This document shows, piece after piece, positions 17,922 through 27,022 of a DNA stretch of 64,000 nucleotides (the first letter of the stretch is position 1; every line of letters starts with the position of its first letter). Below the pieces are notes generated by a model. It made no database searches, had not been told where the DNA came from, and was given only the letters and a program-made list of their open reading frames with translations. Position numbers and translations under genes: made by a program. This DNA is from Shinella fusca (GTDB lineage Bacteria > Pseudomonadota > Alphaproteobacteria > Rhizobiales > Rhizobiaceae): NCBI RefSeq assembly GCF_014203155.1, contig NZ_JACHIK010000021.1, forward strand, positions 1-64,000, written 5' to 3'.

Positions 17922-18220
17922 TCTGTCCTGCCTTCCGGATTACACTTAACAAATCCTTAACGGCAAGATGGGTCGCGCGGGGGCGAAAGTCACGGATTCG
18001 ATTGGGAATTCCGCACTTATCGTTAACGCGCGGCCGGCGGCTCGGACGGGTGTCGTCCGCCGGGCGCGTTTAATCGATTAAATTCATTTTGCACCGCAAT
18101 GAGACTTGTGGTTCCGCTTTCCGGTGATTAAACGTCGCAATCACTGCATTGTGCACAACATACTGCAATTCCGGAGAAAATTCGTCCAGTTTTTGCTCTC
18201 CGGGGTTCCGTGAGGTTCAG
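17922..18220. promoter_or_regulatory. upstream region of sdhCDAB with two palindromes
   Basis: This 299-bp region should carry the sdh promoter and that of the minus-strand secreted gene. It contains a 14-bp perfect palindrome TTTAATCGATTAAA (18069-18082) and a 10-bp palindrome TTGTGCACAA (18149-18158). Both lie in AT-rich sequence that contrasts with the coding flanks. No gene or known riboswitch was seen. Confidence 0.5.
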
Positions 18221-18613
18221 ATGGCGAATGTCACTCGAAGCCGGCCGCTCTCGCCGCATCTCCAGGTCTACAAGCCGATCCCGACGATGGTCATGTCCAT
18301 CGTGCACCGCATTACCGGGGCCGCGCTCTATTTCGGCACCGTCCTCGTCGCCTGGTGGCTGATCGCGGCGGCAACGGGCGAAGCCTATTTCGACTGGGTG
18401 AACTGGTTCTTCGGCACGCTCGTCGGCCGCCTCATCCTCTTCGGCTACACCTGGGCGCTGATGCACCACATGCTCGGGGGGCTGCGCCATTTCATGTGGG
18501 ACATGGGCCGCGGCTACGAGAAGCATTTTTCCACCCGGCTCGCCCTTCTGACCCCGGTCGTTTCCGTCGCCCTGACGGTGCTGATCTGGATCGCCGGCTA
18601 CCTGGCACGCTGA
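18221..18613 (+). CDS. sdhC: succinate dehydrogenase cytochrome b556 subunit
   Basis: A 130-residue membrane anchor of complex II that helps bind haem b and ubiquinone. It opens with the family motif [10 protein letters not shown], followed by three membrane helices. The haem-ligand histidine lies in the H-H-M-L-G-G-L-R-H region of the second helix. The ATG at 18221 follows GTGAGG and gives the normal length; an earlier in-frame start at 18149 is not conserved-looking. It is the first gene of sdhCDAB, 10 bp before sdhD. Confidence 0.97.
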   Translation: MANVTRSRPLSPHLQVYKPIPTMVMSIVHRITGAALYFGTVLVAWWLIAAATGEAYFDWVNWFFGTLVGRLILFGYTWALMHHMLGGLRHFMWDMGRGYEKHFSTRLALLTPVVSVALTVLIWIAGYLAR

Positions 18614-18623
18614 GGAGACAACC

Positions 18624-19004
18624 ATGGACATGCGCACTCCCCTCGGCAAGGTCCGCGGCCTCGGCTCGGCAAAGGACGGCACGGAGCATTTCTGGCGCCA
18701 GCGCCTGACGGCCGTCGCCAACGTCCCGCTGCTTCTCTTCTTCGTCGGTTTCCTCATCTGCTATAACGGCGCCTCCTACGCGGAAGTGACGGCGGCGCTC
18801 TCGCATCCGATCGTCGCCGTGATCATGGGCCTCGTCGTCGTGTCGGGCCTCTATCACATGAAGCTCGGCATGCAGGTCATCATCGAGGACTACGTGCATG
18901 GCGAAGGCGTGAAGATCGCGCTTCTCATGCTCAACACCTTCTTCGCGATCCTGGTCGGCGGGCTCTGTCTCTTCGCCGTCCTCAAAATCGCCTTCGCAGG
19001 ATAA
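18624..19004 (+). CDS. sdhD: succinate dehydrogenase membrane anchor subunit
   Basis: A 126-residue second membrane anchor of complex II. It has three predicted helices, with a quinone/haem-site segment [16 protein letters not shown] that is characteristic of alphaproteobacterial SdhD. TGAGGAGA is placed 8 bp before the ATG. It ends 6 bp before sdhA. Confidence 0.95.
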   Translation: MDMRTPLGKVRGLGSAKDGTEHFWRQRLTAVANVPLLLFFVGFLICYNGASYAEVTAALSHPIVAVIMGLVVVSGLYHMKLGMQVIIEDYVHGEGVKIALLMLNTFFAILVGGLCLFAVLKIAFAG

Positions 19005-19010
19005 TCCATC

Positions 19011-20852
19011 ATGGCAGCGATCTCCTCCCCGGCGGCCAACGGCAAGGCCTATCAGTATGTCGACCATTCCTTCGACGTGATCGTCGTCGGCGCCGGCGGC
19101 GCGGGCCTTCGCGCGACGCTCGGCATGGCAGAGCAGGGCCTCAAGACTGCCTGCATCACCAAGGTCTTCCCGACGCGCTCGCATACCGTCGCCGCGCAGG
19201 GCGGCATCGCCGCCTCGCTGCAGAACATGACGCCGGACTGCTGGCAGTGGCACCTCTACGACACCGTCAAGGGCTCCGACTGGCTCGGCGACGTCGACGC
19301 CATGCAGTATCTCGCCATGGAAGCGCCGAAGGCGGTCTACGAGCTCGAGCATTACGGCGTGCCCTTCTCGCGCAACGCCGAAGGCAAGATCTACCAGCGG
19401 CCGTTCGGCGGCCACATGCAGAACTACGGCGAAGGCCCGCCGGTGCAGCGCACCTGCGCCGCCGCCGACCGCACCGGCCACGCCATCCTCCACACGCTCT
19501 ACGGCCAGTCGCTGAGGAACAACGCGGAATTCTTCATCGAGTATTTCGCGCTCGACCTCATCATGTCGGCCGACGGGCGCTGCACCGGCGTCGTCGCCTG
19601 GAACCTCGACGACGGCACGATCCACCGCTTCGCCGCCAAGATGGTGGTGCTGGCGACGGGCGGCTACGGCCGCGCCTATTTCTCGGCCACCTCCGCGCAT
19701 ACCTGCACGGGCGACGGCGGCGGCATGATCGCCCGCGCCGGCCTGCCGCTGCAGGACATGGAGTTCGTGCAGTTCCACCCGACCGGCATCTACGGCGCGG
19801 GCTGCCTCATCACCGAGGGCGCGCGCGGCGAGGGCGGCTATCTCGTCAACTCCGAGGGCGAGCGCTTCATGGAGCGCTATGCGCCGTCGGCCAAGGACCT
19901 TGCCTCGCGCGACGTCGTCTCGCGCTGCATGACGATGGAAATCCGCGAAGGCCGCGGCGTCGGCAAGAACAAGGACCACATCTATCTCCACCTCGACCAT
20001 CTCGATCCGGCCGTCCTGCACGAGCGCCTGCCGGGCATTTCCGAGAGCGCGAAGATCTTCGCCGGCGTCGACGTGACGCGCGAGCCGATCCCGGTCCTGC
20101 CGACCGTCCACTACAACATGGGCGGCATTCCGACGAACTTCTGGGGCGAGGTGCTGAACGCCGATAGCCAGAACCCCGAGCGCCTGGCGCCCGGCCTGAT
20201 GGCCGTCGGCGAAGCCGGCTGCGCCTCGGTGCATGGCGCCAACCGCCTCGGCTCCAACTCGCTGATCGACCTCGTGGTCTTCGGCCGGGCCGCCGCCATC
20301 CGCGCCGGCCAGGTGATCGACCGCAACGAGGCTGTCCCGGCGCTCGACATTGCCGCCTGCGACAGGATCATGGACCGCTTTGACGGCCTGCGCTTCGCCA
20401 AGGGCAGCACGCCGACGGCGGTGCTGCGCGACAAGATGCAGCGCACCATGCAGGAAGACGCGGCCGTGTTCCGCACGCAGGAATCGCTGGAAAGCGGCTG
20501 CAAGCGCATGACGGAAATCTGGAAGGAACTGCCGGACATCAAGGTCACCGACCGCTCGATGATCTGGAACTCCGACCTCGTCGAGACGCTGGAGCTGGAA
20601 AACCTGATGGCCAACGCCATCGCCACCGTCTACGGCGCCGAAGCCCGCAAGGAAAGCCGTGGCTCGCATGCCCGCGAGGACTATGTCGACGGCCCCTTCG
20701 CCGGCCGCGACGACGTCAACTGGCGCAAGCACACGCTCGCCTGGGTGAACGCGGCGGGCGACGTGAAGCTCGACTATCGCCCGGTGCACACCGAACTCAT
20801 CGCCGACGGGATCGATCCCAAGAAGATCGAGCCCAAGGCTCGCGTCTACTGA
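19011..20852 (+). CDS. sdhA: succinate dehydrogenase flavoprotein subunit
   Basis: A 613-residue catalytic flavoprotein that oxidises succinate to fumarate. The FAD-binding G-A-G-G-A-G-L-R is at about 28-35. The histidine that carries covalent FAD is in [10 protein letters not shown] (His58). Active-site H-P-T-G and R-G-E-G-G motifs, and the C-terminal [12 protein letters not shown], are all present. Length is standard for the mitochondrial-type enzyme. It is followed 18 bp later by sdhB. Confidence 0.98.
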   Translation: MAAISSPAANGKAYQYVDHSFDVIVVGAGGAGLRATLGMAEQGLKTACITKVFPTRSHTVAAQGGIAASLQNMTPDCWQWHLYDTVKGSDWLGDVDAMQYLAMEAPKAVYELEHYGVPFSRNAEGKIYQRPFGGHMQNYGEGPPVQRTCAAADRTGHAILHTLYGQSLRNNAEFFIEYFALDLIMSADGRCTGVVAWNLDDGTIHRFAAKMVVLATGGYGRAYFSATSAHTCTGDGGGMIARAGLPLQDMEFVQFHPTGIYGAGCLITEGARGEGGYLVNSEGERFMERYAPSAKDLASRDVVSRCMTMEIREGRGVGKNKDHIYLHLDHLDPAVLHERLPGISESAKIFAGVDVTREPIPVLPTVHYNMGGIPTNFWGEVLNADSQNPERLAPGLMAVGEAGCASVHGANRLGSNSLIDLVVFGRAAAIRAGQVIDRNEAVPALDIAACDRIMDRFDGLRFAKGSTPTAVLRDKMQRTMQEDAAVFRTQESLESGCKRMTEIWKELPDIKVTDRSMIWNSDLVETLELENLMANAIATVYGAEARKESRGSHAREDYVDGPFAGRDDVNWRKHTLAWVNAAGDVKLDYRPVHTELIADGIDPKKIEPKARVY

Positions 20853-20870
20853 TATCGAGGAGAACAGGAC

Positions 20871-21650
20871 ATGGTTGAACTCGCTCTCCCGAAGAACTCG
20901 CAGGTCACCGAAGGCAAGGTCTGGCCGAAGCCGGAAGGCGCGGCGAACACCCGCGAGCTGCGCATCTACCGCTGGAACCCGGACGACGGGAAGAACCCCT
21001 CGGTCGACACGTTCTACATCGACGTCGACGACTGCGGGCCGATGGTGCTCGACGCGCTGCTCTACATCAAGAACAAGATCGACCCGACGCTGACGCTGCG
21101 CCGCTCGTGCCGTGAGGGCATCTGCGGCTCCTGCGCGATGAACATCGACGGCACGAACACGCTCGCCTGCACCAAGGGCATGGACGAGATCAAGGGCACG
21201 GTGAAGATCTACCCGCTGCCGCACATGCCGGTGGTCAAGGACCTCGTTCCGGACCTCACGAACTTCTACGCCCAGCACCGTTCCATCGAGCCGTGGCTGA
21301 AGACCGTGTCGCCGACGCCGGCCAAGGAGTGGAAGCAGAGCCACGAGGACCGCCTCAAGCTCGACGGCCTCTACGAGTGCATCCTGTGCGCCTGCTGCTC
21401 GACCTCCTGTCCGAGCTACTGGTGGAACGGCGACCGCTATCTCGGCCCCGCCGTCCTCCTCCAGGCCTATCGCTGGCTGATCGACAGCCGCGACGAGGCA
21501 ACCGGCGAGCGCCTCGACAACCTGGAAGACCCCTTCCGCCTCTATCGCTGTCACACGATCATGAACTGCGCCCAGTCCTGCCCGAAGGGCCTCAATCCGG
21601 CGAAAGCGATCGGCGAAATCAAGAAGATGCTGGTCGAGCGCCGTCTCTGA
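20871..21650 (+). CDS. sdhB: succinate dehydrogenase iron-sulfur subunit
   Basis: A 259-residue electron-transfer subunit linking the flavin to ubiquinone. The 2Fe-2S cysteines are in [10 protein letters not shown] and a following cysteine. The 4Fe-4S and 3Fe-4S ligands lie in [12 protein letters not shown] and [12 protein letters not shown]. The ribosome site GAGGAGAA precedes the ATG. It is the last gene of the operon, with a hairpin terminator 35 bp downstream. Confidence 0.98.
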   Translation: MVELALPKNSQVTEGKVWPKPEGAANTRELRIYRWNPDDGKNPSVDTFYIDVDDCGPMVLDALLYIKNKIDPTLTLRRSCREGICGSCAMNIDGTNTLACTKGMDEIKGTVKIYPLPHMPVVKDLVPDLTNFYAQHRSIEPWLKTVSPTPAKEWKQSHEDRLKLDGLYECILCACCSTSCPSYWWNGDRYLGPAVLLQAYRWLIDSRDEATGERLDNLEDPFRLYRCHTIMNCAQSCPKGLNPAKAIGEIKKMLVERRL

Positions 21651-21684
21651 CCTACATAAGCAGCGTTCATGAAACGTGAGAAGG

Positions 21685-21713
21685 CGGCCCGGACAATCGG
21701 GCCGTTTCGTCTT
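21685..21713 (+). terminator. terminator of sdhCDAB
   Basis: CGGCCCG (21685-21691) pairs with CGGGCCG (21698-21704) around a 6-base loop, followed by the T-rich TTTCGTCTT. Confidence 0.75.
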
Positions 21714-21727
21714 GATTCGTGCGGGCG

Positions 21728-21750
21728 ATTCACGTTAATTCGGCGTGAAT
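21728..21750. promoter_or_regulatory. inverted repeat upstream of the Omp19-like gene
   Basis: ATTCACG (21728-21734) and CGTGAAT (21744-21750) are exact inverted copies with a 9-base spacer, ending 43 bp before the lipoprotein ATG. It could be an operator or a leader hairpin. Confidence 0.45.
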
Positions 21751-21793
21751 TGCTGCAGGGCAGCAGTATCGGGCAGACATCGGGAGTATCGAC

Positions 21794-22327
21794 ATGCGGA
21801 TTTACCATGCGGCCGGCGGACTGATGATGGCGCTTGCTCTGGCGGGCTGCCAGCGGACGGCTTCGATGGACAGCGTCAATACGCAGCCGAATCTTGCTCC
21901 GCTCGAAGCCCAGCCGATCGGCACGGTTTCCTCCAGCCAGCTTCCCGATCCCACGACCGGCACCACCAGCCAGTTCCCCGAAAAGCCGACGACCGACATG
22001 GCCATGGCGACGGGCACGGGCGATCCGGCGGCTGCCGCCGGCGCGCTCGACGTGAAGAAGGAAGCCATGGTCGGCAACTGGCGCGTCGCCAACGGCCCGT
22101 CATCCTGCGACATGTTCCTGACGCTGACCAATCTCGGCGCTGGCTCGCGCGGCGGCACGCGCGGCTGCGCGGGCGAACTGACGGCGATGGGCTCCTGGGA
22201 AGTCGCCGGCAAGCAGGTGATCCTCAAGGACCGCGACGGCAACCCGATCGCACGCCTCTACAAGACGGCCGATTCCCGCTTCGACGGCTCGACCAATTCG
22301 GGCCAGCCGGTCAGCCTCTCGCGCTGA
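21794..22327 (+). CDS. Omp19-like outer-membrane lipoprotein with protease-inhibitor (Inh/AprI) domain
   Basis: A 177-residue lipoprotein. The signal peptide ends in the lipobox L-A-L-A-G-C with Cys19 as the lipidated residue. A Thr/Pro/Ser-rich linker (about 20-85) follows, then an Inh-type beta-barrel domain (about 88-177) with two cysteines (S-S-C-D and T-R-G-C-A-G) placed for the family disulfide. Length and layout match Brucella Omp19, which inhibits proteases. Gln at position +2 of the lipoprotein suits outer-membrane sorting. It is a single gene between the sdh terminator and zapE. Confidence 0.88.
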   Translation: MRIYHAAGGLMMALALAGCQRTASMDSVNTQPNLAPLEAQPIGTVSSSQLPDPTTGTTSQFPEKPTTDMAMATGTGDPAAAAGALDVKKEAMVGNWRVANGPSSCDMFLTLTNLGAGSRGGTRGCAGELTAMGSWEVAGKQVILKDRDGNPIARLYKTADSRFDGSTNSGQPVSLSR

Positions 22328-22363
22328 TCGCATCCCTCCATCAGATACGGATGACCGCCGCCC

Positions 22364-23557
22364 ATGGGCAAGGACTGGGACAGGGTTTCGACACACCCGG
22401 AACACGGCGTTTCGGATAGGCTGGAAGCCCTTGTCGCCAGCGGCGAATTGAAGGCGGACCCCGCCCAGAAGGCGATGGCCGTGCGCTTCGACCGGCTGCT
22501 TGCCGACGTCCATGCGCAAAGGCCGGCCCGCAAGTCGAGCGCGCTCGGCTGGCTCTTCGCCTCCCGCAAGCCGGAGGCTGTCAGTGCTCCCAAGGGCCTC
22601 TACATCTACGGCGGCGTCGGGCGCGGCAAGACCATGCTGATGGACATGTTCTTCGAGCTTGCGCCGGTCAGGCGCAAGCGGCGGGCGCATTTCCACGAAT
22701 TCATGGCCGATGTCCACGAGCGCATCCACAGGCATCGCCAGAAGCTGAAGGCCGGCGAGACGAAGGAGGCGGACCCCGTGCCGCCCGTCGCCGCCAGCCT
22801 CATCGAGGAAGCGCGGCTCCTCTGCTTTGACGAATTCTCCGTGACGGACATCGCCGACGCGATGATCCTGTCGCGCCTCTTCGGCGAGCTTTTCCAGCGC
22901 GGCTGTATCCTGGTCGCGACGTCCAACGTGGAGCCGGACGATCTCTACAGGGACGGCCTCAACCGCGGCCTGTTCCTGCCCTTCGTCGGCCTCCTGAAGA
23001 AGCATGTCGAGATCGTGCCGCTGGATTCGCTGACGGACTACCGGCTGGAGAAGGACAGCGGCCTGCCGGTCTTCCGCCATCCGCTCGGGCCCGAGGCCGA
23101 CAGGGCCATGGATGCGGCCTGGAAGCGCGCGACGGCGGGCCGGGATGTGGCAGCCGCGACGATCGCCTTCCGCGGGCGCGCCATCGCGGTGCCGCAGGCG
23201 GCGGGCCGCGCGGCGCGCTTCTCCTTCACCGACCTTTGCGAAAAGCCGCTCGGGGCCGCCGACTATCTCGAAATCCTTGCGCATTACGATACGCTCTTCG
23301 TCGACCACATTCCCCTGCTCGGGGCGGAGAAGCGCAACGAGACGAAGCGCTTCATCAACCTCGTCGACACGATCTACGATCATCGGGCGCGGCTCTTCGC
23401 CTCCGCCGCCGCGGCGCCGGAAGACCTGCTCGTCACCCGAAAGGGAACCGAGGGCTTCGAGTTCGACCGCACGGTCTCCCGCCTCATCGAGATCCGCAGC
23501 ACGGAATATCTTGCCGACCACCGGGCCCGCTACGGCGAAAATATGTCGGCTGCATGA
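22364..23557 (+). CDS. zapE: cell division protein ZapE / AFG1-like ATPase
   Basis: A 397-residue AAA-type ATPase of the AFG1/ZapE family, which modulates Z-rings in bacteria and matches a mitochondrial quality-control protein. Walker A is G-G-V-G-R-G-K-T at 83-90, and Walker B is L-L-C-F-D-E-F. The family's H-F-H-E-F-M-A-D-V-H-E-R-I-H segment lies between them. It starts 36 bp after the lipoprotein stop with no strong ribosome site. The stop codon is immediately followed by a large inverted repeat. Confidence 0.93.
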   Translation: MGKDWDRVSTHPEHGVSDRLEALVASGELKADPAQKAMAVRFDRLLADVHAQRPARKSSALGWLFASRKPEAVSAPKGLYIYGGVGRGKTMLMDMFFELAPVRRKRRAHFHEFMADVHERIHRHRQKLKAGETKEADPVPPVAASLIEEARLLCFDEFSVTDIADAMILSRLFGELFQRGCILVATSNVEPDDLYRDGLNRGLFLPFVGLLKKHVEIVPLDSLTDYRLEKDSGLPVFRHPLGPEADRAMDAAWKRATAGRDVAAATIAFRGRAIAVPQAAGRAARFSFTDLCEKPLGAADYLEILAHYDTLFVDHIPLLGAEKRNETKRFINLVDTIYDHRARLFASAAAAPEDLLVTRKGTEGFEFDRTVSRLIEIRSTEYLADHRARYGENMSAA

Positions 23558-23589
23558 CATAAATTCTTACGTTTACGTAAGAATTTATG
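23558..23589. repeat. AT-rich inverted repeat, 15-bp perfect arms
   Basis: The arm CATAAATTCTTACGT (23558-23572) is followed by TT and then its exact reverse complement (23575-23589). It begins at the base after the zapE stop and lies about 130 bp before mdh. It has no adjacent T-run. It could be an operator for mdh-suc, or a processing or termination structure for zapE. Confidence 0.8.
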
Positions 23590-23600
23590 CATCTAACCGA

Positions 23601-23628
23601 TTGAAAATTCTCATTCGAAAAGTATGTG
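23601..23628 (+). promoter_or_regulatory. candidate mdh promoter
   Basis: TTGAAA (23601-23606) and TATGTG (23623-23628) are separated by 16 bases within an AT-rich stretch ahead of mdh, just downstream of the inverted repeat. The call is from pattern only. Confidence 0.35.
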
Positions 23629-23701
23629 TTGAATTTTTAACCCCAGAGGCGTAATCCCTTGCGCCGAAAGGTCCCGCAATTGCGACATTGGGGACCGTTG
23701 A

Positions 23702-24685
<984 letters not shown>

Positions 24686-24705
24686 TCCCGGTTCTTTCGT
24701 TTCAC

Positions 24706-24749
24706 GCAATTCCGGACGCAAAACCGCTTCACACTTTTGCTGGAATTGC
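24706..24749 (+). promoter_or_regulatory. two-part hairpin in the mdh-sucC gap
   Basis: The outer stem is GCAATTCC (24706-24713) with GGAATTGC (24742-24749). The inner stem is GCAAAA (24718-24723) with TTTTGC (24735-24740) around an 11-base loop. It ends 17 bp before the sucC ATG and covers over half of the gap. It could be an RNA processing or attenuation element. Confidence 0.6.
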
Positions 24750-24766
24750 TCAGACAGGATTTTCTC

Positions 24767-25960
<1,194 letters not shown>

Positions 25961-25977
25961 CTGAAGGACCAGACCTC

Positions 25978-26880
25978 ATGTCGATTCTCGTCAACAAGAA
26001 CACCAAGGTCCTCGTTCAGGGCCTGACCGGCAAGACCGGCACCTTCCACACCGAACAGGCGCTCGCCTATTACGGCACCAAGATGGTCGGCGGCATCCAC
26101 CCGAAGAAGGGCGGCGAAACCTGGACCGGCTCCAAGGGCGAAACCCTGCCGATCTTCGCCTCGGTCGCCGAAGGCAAGGAAAAGACCGGCGCGGACGCGT
26201 CCGTGATCTACGTTCCGCCGGCCGGCGCCGCGGACGCGATCATCGAGGCGATCGATGCGGAAATCCCGTTCATCACCTGCATCACCGAAGGCATCCCGGT
26301 TGCCGACATGGTGCGCGTCAAGGCCCGCCTCGACCGCTCCTCCTCGCGCCTGCTCGGCCCGAACTGCCCCGGCATCCTGACGCCGGAAGAATGCAAGATC
26401 GGCATCATGCCGGGCTCGATCTTCCGCAAGGGTTCGGTCGGCATCGTCTCGCGCTCCGGCACGCTGACCTATGAGGCCGTGTTCCAGACCTCCAACGAAG
26501 GCCTCGGCCAGACGACGGCCGTCGGCATCGGCGGCGACCCGGTCAAGGGCACCGAGTTCATCGACGTCCTGGAGATGTTCCTCGCCGACGACGCCACGAC
26601 CTCCATCATCATGATCGGCGAGATCGGCGGCTCGGCCGAAGAGGATGCCGCGCAGTTCCTCATCGACGAGGCCAGGAAGGGCCGCAAGAAGCCGATGGCC
26701 GGCTTCATCGCGGGCCGTACCGCGCCGAAGGGCCGCACCATGGGCCATGCCGGCGCCGTCGTTTCCGGCGGCAAGGGCGATGCGGAATCCAAGATCGCGG
26801 CGATGGAGGCGGCGGGCATCCGCGTCTCGCCTTCGCCCGCGCGTCTCGGCAAGACGCTGGTGGAAGTCCTCAAGGGCTGA
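25978..26880 (+). CDS. sucD: succinyl-CoA synthetase subunit alpha
   Basis: A 300-residue subunit that binds CoA and carries the phosphohistidine intermediate. The N-terminal Rossmann part has [10 protein letters not shown]. The active-site histidine lies in M-G-H-A-G-A (near residue 257). G-P-N-C-P-G-I and the C-terminal V-S-P-S-P-A-R-L-G are also family marks. It is followed by a 142-bp gap with two hairpins before sucA. Confidence 0.98.
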   Translation: MSILVNKNTKVLVQGLTGKTGTFHTEQALAYYGTKMVGGIHPKKGGETWTGSKGETLPIFASVAEGKEKTGADASVIYVPPAGAADAIIEAIDAEIPFITCITEGIPVADMVRVKARLDRSSSRLLGPNCPGILTPEECKIGIMPGSIFRKGSVGIVSRSGTLTYEAVFQTSNEGLGQTTAVGIGGDPVKGTEFIDVLEMFLADDATTSIIMIGEIGGSAEEDAAQFLIDEARKGRKKPMAGFIAGRTAPKGRTMGHAGAVVSGGKGDAESKIAAMEAAGIRVSPSPARLGKTLVEVLKG

Positions 26881-26896
26881 AGATACGAAAAGGGTG

Positions 26897-26917
26897 GGCC
26901 GGCTGAAAATGCCGGCC
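26897..26917 (+). other. 7-bp hairpin in the sucD-sucA gap
   Basis: GGCCGGC (26897-26903) pairs exactly with GCCGGCC (26911-26917) around a 7-base loop. It lies 16 bp after the sucD stop with no T-run, so partial termination or 3'-end protection is more likely than full termination. Confidence 0.6.
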
Positions 26918-26994
26918 GATCCGTCTCTTCCCGGCGCGATGCGGAAGCGGCGCCGGGCGGCAAACCGGCAAGGCCCGGTCAACACGATCGTTCG

Positions 26995-27022
26995 GGAGGC
27001 GGGCTTTCGCCCGCAAGACACC
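26995..27022 (+). promoter_or_regulatory. sucA ribosome-binding region with intervening hairpin
   Basis: The only good Shine-Dalgarno, GGAGG (26995-26999), is 23 bases from the sucA ATG. Between them GCGGGC (26999-27004) pairs with GCCCGC (27009-27014) around TTTC. Folding this hairpin would reduce the effective spacing to about 8-9 bases. Confidence 0.5.

Noticed and set aside
18492-21554. A roughly 1,000-codon antisense frame across sdhD, sdhA and sdhB
   Set aside because: Shadow of strongly conserved sdh genes; no ribosome site or recognisable domain.
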